A stretch of DNA of 64,000 nucleotides from assembly GCA_947179155.2 (NCBI GenBank), contig OX359265.1, forward strand, positions 134,001 through 198,000, written 5' to 3'. Both the position numbers and the translations under genes were made by a program. Positions 49,501-61,222 of this stretch are shown piece after piece. This DNA comes from Hedera helix. Taxonomy: Eukaryota; Streptophyta; Magnoliopsida; Apiales; Araliaceae. The notes beneath the pieces were generated by a model. The model did no database searches. It was not told the origin of the DNA and was given only the letters and a program-made list of their open reading frames with translations. Positions within the stretch are counted from its first letter, which is position 1. Each line of letters starts with the position of its first letter.

Positions 49501-50517
49501 AGGTCTTTCAAAGCAAGTTAGTTAAAGCTAGACAATTATTGTAGCTGAGCAAACAGGCAAGTTCTCTAACCCTACTCAATTATTATCGTTGAACAAGTTT
49601 CCATACTTGTATTTATTGTTAAAGCTTGAAGTGGTTTAATTATTTAAAATTATTCCACATCCATATTGTTTATACAATCGCACTTAGTGCACTTGAAGCT
49701 TATTAGTTCTTGATTCATGAACTGTACTAAAAATGTCAAAAGCTAATTGTTCAGCTAGACATTGCGTTTCTAAATTCAATAACTTGAATACTTTTAAAAG
49801 CTTATCCAAACCATTGTTGGGTGCGGATTTCTTATATTAAGTCTGAGAATTGAACAACCCTAAATTAGGGGATTTTGTGTCGGGAAACCGACATTGGCGC
49901 CAGTGACTAAATGTAATGCATATACAGCGGGTTGAATAGGCTGATCCCCTTGAAAACCAAACAACTCAAAGGGTCAGAGGAAACTCTATTATACCCTAGT
50001 TAGTTCAGGGTCCTTAGTGACCACTCAGCATTTTAAGATTCAAATATTCTGTTTATTAAAATTTGAATCCTGTTTCATTCACAATTGTTATATCTATTGT
50101 TGAATCATTGATGATATTTCCCATTCATTCATGATATATTAAATCTATATGATTGTTCTAAACTTGCTGAGCAAACTAGTTGCTCATTCTTGCTATATCA
50201 TGAACCATTTTTTCAGATAATCTTGATTGCTCAAAGAAGGATAAAGGAAAAGGAAAAGCCAGAGCTTAAGTTAGCTTATGCATGCTAATTAGATCTTTAA
50301 TTATGTATTTACGGTTGTTAAACCTTTTGTAATTCCTTGTGATAGGAACTGTTATTATGTTAAGGTTGATAGACCCTGGTATTGTAACCTTTTGAAGGGA
50401 ACCAATATGTATTATTCCGCGATATTTAAATGCAATGTATGTATTTAATTGTTAGTAATGTGTTGAATAGTGAGAACCAAACTCGAGGTTATGGAACCCG
50501 GATTTGGGGTCGTCACA
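46582..50517 (+). repeat. 3' LTR of element C
   Basis: 3936 bp, nearly identical to the 5' LTR, with the GC-rich cassette (about 48158-48490), AT-rich inverted repeats (about 48650-49260) and hairpin motif (50162-50193). Differences seen include an insertion near 48650 and scattered, mostly transition, substitutions. Confidence 0.95.
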
Positions 50518-50817
50518 GCCACCCATGACCACCATCTCCACCAAGGAAGGAGAGATTTTTGGAGCCATCAAGGGTAGAATATTAAACTTGGAAGGTATAA
50601 CATCTTTTATTTAAGTTATTTTGTGAAATTATGATGTTAAAATAATTGTGTGGAAAAATTGTAAAGAGTTAGAACAATTATTCCAAATAATTTTTGGATA
50701 TATATGTATGAATTATATGATTTTTAGAGTTATTTTTGTGGTGAAAAACTTGATCAAAAATGGAAAATTGTTAGAAGTTGGTGTAGTGTTATGGCAAAGG
50801 AATAAGAAAGAAAAAAA

Positions 50818-51135
50818 AAGGCTGCAGTGCGATGCGCGACAACCATTTTTTTTTTGGAAACGGTGTCGTTTTGGACGCGCCACAGGGGAGGAGCAGCGCA
50901 ATGCACGGAGGCCAAAAAAACTGGCAAGGGGAAACGACGCCGTTTGGCGTCGACAAGGGGGGCCGCGAGCCATGCGCGGCCGACGCACGATGTGAAATTT
51001 CAAAAGTGCCCCTGCCCTTTTCTAGAAATACCGAATGTGTCCCTTAGCTCGCCAAATGACCGGCGTGCCCCTGGGGTTTCCGGGAAATGCCGATTGTGTC
51101 CTAAAGCCGCGAAAATTACCAAAACGCCCCCAAAA
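50818..51135. promoter_or_regulatory. GC-rich palindromic cassette in LTR D
   Basis: AAACGGTGTCGTTT (50858-50871), AAACGACGCCGTTT (50932-50945), GCGCAATGCACGG and GCCATGCGCGGC motifs, followed by near-repeats such as GAAATTTCAAAAGTGCCCC, GAAATACCGAATGTGTCCC and AAAATTACCAAAACGCCCC. It parallels the cassettes at 38200-38530 (C) and 9735-10090 (A'). Confidence 0.5.
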
Positions 51136-52481
51136 AATATTTTTTATTAAATAAATACTTAAAAATTGTTTAAAAATTCTAGAAAATTATAGAAAAATAC
51201 TAAAAGTATAGAAATGATGTTTGGGTATTAAATTTAATATTTTTGTAAAAATATTAAATATTGAGGATTAATATTTAAATGTTTAAATATTAATCTAATA
51301 AGGTTACAATTTAGAAAATGGTTAAATAAAATTTTTGGACAACTAAATATGATAAATTTTATTCGATGAGCCGGCTTGTCCATATTGAAGGTGTTTAATA
51401 TTAAGTTAAATCAATATATTGAAGGATGAGGTTAATATAATTAACCATATTAATTAATAATTAACCCGGTACCCTAAAATAAATCGTCGGGTAGGGTTAA
51501 TTACATTAGAGATGATATTAATTTATTAAATTAATATCATATGAGGATAAATGATTATTATTTAATTATTTTATGATCATAGGTTGACCGAGAGAGGGTT
51601 TTGAGCTATCAATTAAGTAATTGAACGTCCAGGCAAGTTCTTTAGTCCTTTAATGTTAATTGTTGCCTGTTATATATAAATACTTGTTTAAATGCATATA
51701 AATTATATGTTATGTGATCTGTGGATAATATGATAACTATGTGTATTTTGTGCAATGATGTGAGATATATTGCTAAAGTAGAAGCACAACACACGATGTA
51801 TGACACACACCAAGCACGATAAGGTATATGTTAGGCGAAGCATGAAAGGTGTTAACTGTTGGACTTGCTGAGCCGCTGTGCTCATTACTTGCATAATATA
51901 AACTTTTGCAAGTAAATAAATAAATTTCAGGAAAATTGGATTATGTTTGAGATGGATCAACTCAGAAGGTTGTAAATGAAATTGTTATATTTAATGTGGT
52001 AAATTACAAAGTTTATTTTGATATTTCATATGTACATATACGTTGGATCCGTATAGGATGAATAGAGTTAAATTGTGAACCGTGACTGTTCAAGATAGTT
52101 GTTACGATAGAAATTATTATATGTTTGATTTTGAATGATGCAACAAGGAATACTTGTATGAAAGTAAATAACATTAGATTTTGAATGTGGAGCATTATGA
52201 TACTAGCTACAGAAAGAAAAAGTAAAGGTTGCGATCCAGGGACTAGGATCCAGATGTAAGGATTTTAAATATCCCAATTATTTTAATATAATGATTGAAT
52301 CGAGAAAAAGAAAAATTTATACCAAAAAATTTGGTAATTGTTGATTTTAAAATCAATTAAGGGATCAATTAAGGTGATTAAAGATTTATTAACGGACCGA
52401 AATTTGGACGTAAGGTAAATAATGTTAAATAAACATGAAATTAAGGTAATAAAGTGGGTCGAATTTCGGGGTCGTTACAGT

Positions 52482-52494
52482 TGGTATCAGAGCC
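52482..52494 (+). other. Primer-binding site of element D, tRNA-iMet
   Basis: TGGTATCAGAGCC, three bases after the D LTR end. Same primer as element C. Confidence 0.9.
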
Positions 52495-54545
52495 AGAGGT
52501 TATAAATCTTAGGTAAATGATACCTTAGGTTATAACCTTAGTAAGGAAGAGTAAAGTTAGTTACGTGTTCTGAAAGCCTAAGTGTATAGTAAGCTCGTGA
52601 CTCATGATTGTATGGTGGAGCCCTTTTAGCGAATGGGCGACTATGGCCTAACTAGGACAAGCTCTTCAAATCATATGATTATGGTAAGTTCCTAAGCCCA
52701 AATACGTGATAAGTTTGATGAACATGGGGGGATTAGAATAGAGAGATATAAGTTAAGAAAAATGTTCTCAGATATTGACGACGATTAAGGAAATTTGAAA
52801 GATATAAAATTATGAGGAAAAGATAGAGATGTTAAGGAAGACTTGAATGAAGATAACGAGTTGAGAAAAATTTATAAGTTCAATTAAGAATATAACTGAA
52901 AGAATAGATGAAATGATTCAAAGATGAATCTCAAAGAAAATCAGGGGACACCTGATTCAAGCGATAAAGAAGACAATGTAATCCAAAAAGTATAGGAAGA
53001 GATCATAATAATATGATCAAGAACGGTAAGAGGATCGTATTACGATACGATCACAAGATAAGGAATGCGAATAAGGAATAGATTGTAAAGCAAGATCATG
53101 ATGGGATCCAATGAGATTGTGAAATAATAAAGAGACCTGTTAATGGTCGAAAAAGGGTATAGTTTGATGCTATAAAGAGATATGGTACTATGAAATAGTA
53201 CAAGAAGAATTCAGAGAATAATGAGACATGAATGACAGAAATGTTATGATAAGGGGGCAGAAAGTTGGGTACAAAATTTCAATTGAGAATTCACGTGGTG
53301 ACTGAGTTGCACAATCTTTTGTATGGGCAGGGGACTTGTATTTACATGGTTACTGTGTGATAATCATTGAAATGTTAGAGTCGCGCTAGCAGTTTTGATA
53401 GATAGATAAAATTAAGTTTAGGCACGAGTTCTTAAAACTCATGCATATGGTAAGTCCATGACTCATAATTGTATGGAAGTCTTGAGTCCCTCAGCATATG
53501 GATAGTCTTTGATTTGTTCTCAGACTACGTATTGCTAGGACAAGCTCTTAAACTCATATTCTTGTGGTAAGTTCCTGGACTCATAATATGTGGTAAGTTT
53601 GATGAACTATACGGGGGTATAGAAAAGTTGGAGTAGTTAGAAATTTTGTTTTGATAATTAATAATAGTCCTAACAATAAAGTTAATAATTAAGTGAAGAA
53701 GCAAAAGGTGAATGTTTAGGGAATTTAGGATATTCCCACTCTTTTAGTTTTGCTAGATTTCAAATTTTTTAGCCTCAAGCTAATTTGGCACATATGTGCT
53801 TTGAAAAATACAAATGAATTTTAAGCGATCTAAAAAGTGTTTATGCTACTTGTTTCGGCTAGACAAAAATATTTTTACATCAAAATGTATTTCAAAATAA
53901 TCATCAATACACCTTTTAGCCCGGTGTAAATGTGATGAATGACGGAATGCTCAACGTGTTGTTGAGATGGTGCGGTACTATTTCGTCATAAGATGATTCA
54001 ACACCATAAAGTATGGTGTAGGAATTATTAACGACGGGATTCTCAACATACTGTCAAAATGATGCGGTAACATGAACTCATAAATGATTTTGATTTATGA
54101 AGGTATGTCAAAGCTATAAGTCAATGCCATTTGACTCGGCTAGACGTTTTGAAAATTTTTGACATGATGAATGTTTTAAAAAAATTCTGCGGATTATAAA
54201 TTGTTAAAAGAAAGTTTATGCTAATTGATATGGCTAGACAAGCGTTGAAGAAATGTAAGTCTGATATATTGATTCAGCTAGACAAATTTTGAAATATATT
54301 TATTAAATTCATATCCTTTGAAAGTTATATCTAAATAAATTACTTTTGAATGAATTCGAAAAGATTAAGAATATTGCAGGTTGATCAAATGGTCACTTGG
54401 CATAGAAAGACACAGTATGGTGAAACATCCATCACTTTAATGACAGACTGATCCACTGTCAGGGTTTGCAGTATTAGGTACTCTGGGAGTGAAATACTGC
54501 TAAACCGGGATCATGTTCAGACTATTATGAATTAACAATATTCTA
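52495..54545 (+). other. Leader and decayed start of element D internal region
   Basis: After the primer site the sequence resembles the start of C's leader (a run around TTATAACCTTAG). No open gag is found. A degenerate direct repeat occurs at 52590-52740 and 53451-53632 (shared TAAG-C-TGACTCAT, GACAAGCTCTT and GGTAAGTTTGATGAAC). From 53860 to 54300 a CGGCTAGACAAA-like word recurs about four times, and an ATTCTCAAC...ATG-TGCGGTA segment twice. It ends where copia E begins, so D was truncated there. Confidence 0.5.
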
Positions 54546-55110
54546 TTAACAATATTTTATCCTTATGTTTCCTAAGGAATAATGTCGTGTCAACTCTACC
54601 TTTAGTAAATCATTTTTCATTAAAAAATTAGTTAAAGTTTCATACCATGCTCTAAATGTCTGCTTTAGTCTATACAAGGCTTTGTTTAGTTTATAAATAT
54701 GATTAAAGAGAGTTAAGTCGATAAAACCTGGTGGTTGTTTAACATAGACCTCTTTCTGAAGTTTACCATTGAGAAATACACTTTTGACATCTATTTAGAA
54801 TACATTGAACTTCATGTAGGCAGAATATGCAAGGAATATCCTCTTTTAATTTTGCTACTAGTGTATATGTTTTATCATAATCGATTCTTTTTTCTTGTGA
54901 GTAACCCTTTGTAATTAGTCTTACCTTATTCATTGTGATTATACCATTTTTATTTTTGTTTCAAAAAACTCATTTGATGCCAATTATAGGATGGTCTCTT
55001 GGTCTTAGAACTAGCTTTCAGACCTTGTTCCTCTCAAACTAATTTAGTTTTTCTTGTATTGCCTCTAACCAGCTTACATCCTGAAAAGCTTCATTAATTT
55101 GCTTTGGTTC
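54546..55110 (-). pseudogene. Copia E: truncated reverse transcriptase
   Basis: Minus-strand segments match copia RT: KTNYKGLLTRKKRIDYDKTY, then VKSVFLNGKLQKEVYVKQPP, LNKALYRLKQTFRAWYETL. Stops and substitutions interrupt it. The sequence ends before the catalytic YVDD, so the enzyme lacks its active site and the element is cut off at 54546. Confidence 0.7.
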
Positions 55111-55449
55111 CATTAAAAATAAGAAGCTCAAACAAAAACATTCATTTTGAGTGGCAGATCGAGTGTTGACTCTTACTATTAGATCACTAATTATTAGATT
55201 TGGAGTGTAATCTTTTGCGCACCTTTTTTGGTTGGAATGTCTGTCCTTGTGCCTAGCTATCCGAGTTTTTCAAGATTTGGTTATGGAGGTTCTTATGTTG
55301 TTGGTTCGTTGATAGAATACCTATATTTGGAATTGTTGACTATACGATTTCTTCACTTGATTTTATGATCGCAGGGATCGTAGGGTCTGTTTACTTTTTG
55401 TTTTCATCATTTGACTCTACAGTCGGAGGGTTATTGATCATAGAGTTTG

Positions 55450-56243
55450 CCTATTCTATAGTTTCATAAAAATAGTAGTCTTTCTTGGCTTAAGATTGTT
55501 AGATTCATCAAAGGTAATATGAATTGAGATTTTAGCAGTTAACAATCTTTTATTGAAAACACATTAAGCTTTACTATTATAAGAATATCTGATAAAGATA
55601 CCTTCAATTGACTTAGGTTGGAACTTAGTTAGATAGCTCTTACCGTTGCTGAGAATATAACAGGGACCACCGAAGATACACAAGTAACCAAGATTAGGCT
55701 TCCTTCTATGTCAAACTTCATAAGGTGTTTTCTTGATCATTGAATGGATGTGAGACTTGTTATAAGTGTAGCAAATATATTGACTGCTTCGGCCTAAAAG
55801 TATTTTGGCAATCTCGCAGCAGTTAAAAGTGTCATTCCTGCTTTAATAAGTGTTTTGTTCTTTCTTTTAGCTACACCATTCTATTGTGAAGTTCTCAGTG
55901 TAGAGAAATGATGATGTATTCCATTTTTTTACAGAACTTGTTAACCTCAGAAAAGTTAAACTCCCTCTCATGGTCACTCCTTATAACTTTAATGTTATCA
56001 CCCTTTTCATTCTCAACCAGCTAGAAAAGTTTGATCAAATTGGAGTTGGTTTCATTCTTAGAGACTAAAAAAAAACTTTATGTATCTGTTGTAGTCATCC
56101 ACAATGATTAAAATATAATTTTTTCCTCCAAGACTGGCAGTTAGAATAGACTCAAATAGATCCATGTGAAGAAACTGCAAGGTCTTATCGTCAGAGTTGA
56201 CTATCTTCTTCTTGAATGAGACCTTTGATTGTTTTTCCAGTTG
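55450..56243 (-). pseudogene. Copia E: integrase region
   Basis: Minus-strand pieces include KVSFKKKIVNSDDKTLQFLH, MDLFE, NYILIIVDDYNRYIKFFF and, further on, ILLGRSSQYICYTYNKSHIH, similar to copia integrase core. Multiple stops and frame changes. It follows the pre-integrase zinc region (56244-56723). Confidence 0.65.
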
Positions 56244-56723
56244 TTAAGCTTTGTATGGTTTCTCTTTGGCAAAGGTTAGTCTGGGCACTCCAGAGACTAA
56301 ATCTTTGGAGTCCAACTTAAACATACTTTTGAAGTTGAGGTGGGATAGCCTTTTATACCATAACCAACTTATGTTTTTTGATGCTTTAGTAAAGAAGCAA
56401 GTTGTTTTTGATAAGTTTAGGTTTGTTAGATCCACCACGTAAACATTTTCATCTTTTGTCCCTATTAGTTTTACAGAATTCGTTTCCAAATCGCTGACTT
56501 GACATAGATTGTTTAAAAAGACTACTTGAGGTCCCTTGTCATATAGTTGGCTGATATTTAGCAGGTTGTGCTTTAATTCCTCAACGTAAGTTATTTTCTT
56601 AAATGTGACGACACCATTTCCTATAGTGTCACATCCTTTAGTCTTGGCAGAGTTGTTGTGTCCAAAGATAACAACATATCCATATTTCTTTGAAAATGAT
56701 AGAAGAGCTCTGTTTTTTATCAT
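56244..56723 (-). pseudogene. Copia E: GAG-pre-integrase region
   Basis: An open frame of 159 codons with KKITYVEELKHNLLNISQLY and LWYKRLSHLNFKSMFKL, the HNLLNISQL and WHxRLxH-type blocks of copia pre-integrase. The usual W-H of the second block is W-Y here, so a zinc ligand is replaced. An intact frame of this size in a broken element is a remnant, not evidence of function. Confidence 0.8.
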
Positions 56724-56750
56724 GTGCCTTGAGCATCATCTATTTAGATA

Positions 56751-57861
56751 CTATGTTGAACTAGTGGAGTTTTTTATCTTATTTATATCAATTTCTTCAT
56801 GATTAGTGGTGATGTCATTTGCTTTCGCTTGCTCTTGAATAACCATTAGACACTGGTTAGCCTTGTGAGGTCCTTCATCCTCACTTGACTCAAAGTTTGA
56901 GTCACTTTCTATTATGTTCCACGATCCTTCAGCTAGCATTCCTCTTTCTTTTCTATGGAGCTTCTTAGGGTATGCATTATTTTCCTTCTTGGCATACTCT
57001 TTCTTTTTTTCTTTCTTCAACTCTTCTCGGATAGGCTTTGTACAATCAGCAATAAAACGTCTTAGCTTCTTACAATTGTAGCATAGGTATTTAACATCTT
57101 TCTTCTTCTTGTTGTAGTTGTTAAAGCGTTTGCTAAAGTTGCTTCGGCCTTTTCTCATGAACTTTCTTAATCTTTTGACAAGTAGAGTAATATCTTCATC
57201 TTCATTTTCTAATTCATCTTCTTCTTCCAACGAGAGTTTGGATGGACTTTTCTGTAGTCTTGAGAGTAACACCTTTATCTTTCATTCTTACTTCAATTAT
57301 TGATGTTGTCTCAACCCTCTGATTAAGCTCAAGCTCATACGTGAGCAAATTTCCATAGAGCTGTTATAGAGTCATCTCATGTAGATTCTTTGACTCTCTT
57401 ATTGTTGTAGCCTTTGCATCCCATTTACTAGGAAGAGCTCGCATGAATTTGATTTTAACATCCTTCTTTAGATAAATCTTTTCAAAGACTCTTAACGAGT
57501 TAAGAAGGATATTGAATCTCTGGTAAGTTACAGTGATGTCTTTACCGGAGATATGTGAAAACCTCTCGCATTGTTAAGTAAAGAGAGATTGTTTATTTTC
57601 TCAAACTTCCCCTGTCCCTTCAAGCATTACTAGGAGAGTTTCCCAAACTTCTTTGTCTATTTTGTAGTTGACGACGTTATAAATAATTCACCTTTCAGAG
57701 CCATGAACAAGATATTATTAGCTCGCTTGTCTAAAGTAACGAGCTTCTTCTTATTGTCAGTCCATTCTGATCTTAATTTGGCAACCACCTTCTTTGGATC
57801 TTTAATAGATGGAGCTAACTTTGTTGGAATGTATGGACCATTTAATACTGCATCAAGTATC
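56751..57861 (-). pseudogene. Copia E: Gag with damaged zinc knuckle
   Basis: Minus-strand frames from about 57861 (DAVLNGPYIPTKLAP-like start, KVVAKLRSEWTDNKKKLVTL) to 56751. The CCHC knuckle near 57040-57095 reads CYNCKKLRRFIADC: the histidine ligand is replaced by arginine. A frame of 173 codons (57272-56751) carries it. Upstream, the gag joins gypsy RT sequence at about 57862 without any LTR between. Confidence 0.75.
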
Positions 57862-57931
57862 CTCTATAAATACTATTATAAACTTATCTAAATACTTTTT
57901 GAATATTCTATTCATCAAATCCATGAATGAT
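57862..57931 (-). pseudogene. Gypsy F: RT fragment, downstream part
   Basis: The minus frame reads FMDLMNRIFKKYLDKFIIVF, the block just before the catalytic DD, then changes to copia gag sequence. It continues the gypsy RT at 62159-62515, separated by solo LTR B2. Confidence 0.8.
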
Positions 57932-58148
57932 TGTAATATCCCAGATATTTTCAAGATTTTAAATAATATCTTAATTGATTTTATTAAAGGTTTATGTTTA
58001 AAACCTAGAATTTGAGAAGTAAGATGTGTATAAAATGGGTAAACATTTTTTTTAACATAATTTATTTGTTAGAAATTAAATGTGGGAATATTGTAATGAT
58101 GCATGTAGAGAATTTATTAAGGAAATAAATTCAATTGAGAAGTGAAGA

Positions 58149-58151
<3 letters not shown>

Positions 58152-58212
<61 letters not shown>
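58152..58212. repeat. AT dinucleotide microsatellite in B2
   Basis: About 30 AT units; the same spot in B1 (5055-5080) has a much shorter version. Confidence 0.9.
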
Positions 58213-58215
<3 letters not shown>

Positions 58216-60899
58216 AGAGCTGAGTTTGTTAGTCAAACAAGATGATGTGTAAATTAAATTAAATACTCAATAAAACTAATAAATTAATTAGTTTAAGTAT
58301 GGATTAAAAAGGAAAGTCATGTAATATAATTAATTGAATTAATTATACGAGTCATGAATTAAAGCTAAGATTAGCAAGTAGAGAAGTGGAATATTGCCTA
58401 GAATGACAATATTAAGAAGATAATTAATTAAGTAATTAACTTAATTATTTAGTTGTTATATAGAGTCCATTAATGGATTTAATACAAGCCCAATATGGGA
58501 ATATACTTGCATGAAGGTGGGTAATTAAATAATAAGCCCAAATGTTAAGTTATGATATAGTCCCAGAGGTAATTAATATAAGTCCAATTAAATAATATTG
58601 GAAAGTATGGTATATAATGGTGTGGAAGTCCAATTAAATTAATTACCAAGCCCAAGTTATATATGATATGTGAGTTGTGTTGGGTAGCCCAAGTAATTAA
58701 ATAAGAGAGCCCAATACAAAGTAATCCATGTAGGCCAAACACATTAAAGTCAAATGATGGTCAATGTGCTGGGAGAATATTTTTCAAGTATTGATTGAGT
58801 GTAGAGAATTAACTAATGTAGGGTTAATTGAATAACCCTAATTGGTAGACAAAAGAGATAATTAACCAAACATTGGTTAATTGATAGAGGAAGGAAGATA
58901 GTGTTGAGAATTAACTATGGATGAGTTAATTGAGTAACCCTAGGTAGTAAATAAATTAAAGATTTAACTATACATGGGTTAGTTGTAGGAAGAATATTAT
59001 AGATACAATTATGTATGTATATAATTCACCAATGTAGAATTGATAGGTAACAATGGGTTGCATGTTGTAGAGAATTAACCATACATTGGTTAATTGTTAG
59101 TAGAAATTGCAAGTATTATATATAGATATGTATATATAATAAAAATAAAAGAAAAATGGTGGAGTGTTGACCAAACATGGGGTCCCACTTAGAGATTGAG
59201 TAAAAATGTATGTTGCTTGTATTCAATTTAAATTGGTCAATTCAAGCTATTATGTAATTTAAATAAAAGGTTATTGGTGAATATGTAGAGATATATATGT
59301 TGTAAGTATATGAATTGGTAGAGAGTTAACCAATGTTGGTTAAATGAATTAACTAAGTGGCGGTTCACCAACCCTAGTCAATGAAGATGGTCAATTCTTA
59401 TGAATTTATGTTGTAGAGAACTAACCATTGTTGAGTTATTTGTTAACCCTAAGTGGTAATAAAAATAAAACCTTAACTAATGCTAGAGTTAAATGTTAGT
59501 CATTATATAAATATATTGAATATATATGTATAATTGATTGTAGAGAATTAACCCTACTTGGGTTATTTGGTGGAAGATGTATGTATGTTTAATTGATGAG
59601 CTTGAACCATGGTTGATAGTTAAGTTAACATAGGTTACAAGAGCAATAGTCTTAACCACACTTTAGTTAAGTGTTGGAGAAATGTTGCTTTTGTTTTACT
59701 CAATTGATAACTTGTAAGCAAACTTGATGGAGGTCAATCAACATGTCAATCCAAGAGTCAATCAATCAAATAGTAATCCTAAATTAGTCTCTAATTTAAC
59801 CAATGTTAGTTGATTAAGAAAAGTTGATGGTGATTAAGGATGTGCTATAAATATAGTGCTCCACACATTGGCTATGTTTGTTAGTCATTTGTCTAGAATT
59901 TCTAGAGAGAAAAGAGAGAGCTCTTGGAGAGAAAAGCAAGCAAACACTTGTAAGTTGAAGGAGATTGCTAGAGGAGGAGCTTGGTGGATGGCACATAGCT
60001 TCATAGCATACGTTGGAAGGAGAAGAAGAAGAGCATCCATATCCAAGAGTTTAAAAAGTGTTCTAAACTTTTCTTAAGTTCATTTTTGTAGTCTAGATAT
60101 GATTTGAACGGTTAAAATATATTTTTAACCGATCAAAAGTTATTTTGATGCTCTAGAAATCTTAAGCTATGTTATATTGGTAGAATCACGATTTGATAGG
60201 TAAATCATGTGTTGGTATGTGTGGTAAGCAAATAAATGGAAGAAAATTCCATATTGTGATTACCGGTAAAACCCTAGGTGGTTCGATCTTTAAATTTCGT
60301 GTCAAACTTTTTCAAAAATATGATTGAACCATGAAATATTGTAAAACAAGAAGTTAGGAAGACAACAACACTAAGTTGGTGTCATTTGGATGTGTAGAGT
60401 TTATTATATTCAAGTTTAAACCATTAAAATCAAGGATTTGTGATTTTAGTTTTCACTTTGTCCTTGTGAGCAGTTTTTGGTCTAGTTACGTTCGTAACTT
60501 GGATTTGTAATCTAAAGAGAAGTTGTAGAGGGGGAAATTTTGATGAGAATGGACTCAAGAATCACCCCAAAATATATTAAAATGAAGAAGTTATGGTTGT
60601 CGGAACATCAGAGGGTCGAGCAGTCAAACAGTTGACTTTCAGACAAAATGGCTGACGCAGTCGCATCAGGACTGACGCAGCTGCGTCAGAACAATCTGCT
60701 AAGCAGATTTTTGGTGCTCCGGGTCGGGTCGGGTCGGGCCGGGCCGGGTTTTCTTTGAAAAATTAAGTTGAAATGAGTGTAAAATGAATGTGTTTGATTA
60801 TTAAACCAATATATATGAAATCCATTAATGATTAATTGATAACTAAATGTTTAAAATAAAATCTAAAGTTAACACAATTAAAAAGTTAACTATTGGTAT

Positions 60900-61222
60900 T
60901 ATTTGAAGATTATTAAAATATTATTAAATGATCAATAATATTAGTATATGATTAAAAAGTTATTGAATGATGAATAACATTTGTAAATGATTAAAATATC
61001 ATTACATGGTTAATAATATTAATAAGAGATTAAAATATTATTAAATAGTTAAAAATATTAATAAGTGGTTAAAATATTATTAAATGGTTAATAATATTAA
61101 TGAGTGATTAAAATATTATTAAATGGTTAATAATATTAATAAAGAATTAAAATATTATTAAATGGTTAATAATATTAATAAGGAATTAAAATATTATTAA
61201 ATAATTAATAATATTAATAAGT
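60900..61222. repeat. AT-rich tandem repeats in B2
   Basis: Variants of the unit TTAAAATATTATTAAATGGT, TAATAATATTAATAAG, about eight copies, matching the array in B1. Confidence 0.8.

Larger units (their letters stand above)
36623..50517 (+). mobile_element. Element C: complete Tekay/Del-type chromovirus
   Basis: 13,895 bp. LTRs at 36623-40552 (3930 bp) and 46582-50517 (3936 bp) start TGTAATGTCC and end GTCGTCACA. Perfect target duplication GCCAC (36618-36622 and 50518-50522). Primer site at 40556-40567, polypurine tract 46569-46581, one intact gag-pol frame with C-terminal chromodomain, and an additional ORF before gag. By eye I count roughly 21 substitutions and a few indels between the LTRs, near 0.5%. 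At 1.3e-8 substitutions per site per year that suggests an insertion about 0.2 million years ago. Everything needed for transposition appears present. Confidence 0.95.
35170..52479 (+). mobile_element. D: Tekay-like LTR split by element C
   Basis: Begins TGTAAGGATCCGAATTTTCA and ends GAATTTCGGGGTCGTTACA, followed by a tRNA-iMet primer-binding site (52482-52494), so it is a 5' LTR. Element C (36623-50517) inserted inside, duplicating GCCAC. The two LTR parts, 35170-36622 and 50523-52479, total about 3.41 kb. A GC-rich cassette is at 50818-51135 and a conserved hairpin motif at 51863-51892. No gag-pol of D follows, and no partner 3' LTR is seen. Confidence 0.82.
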
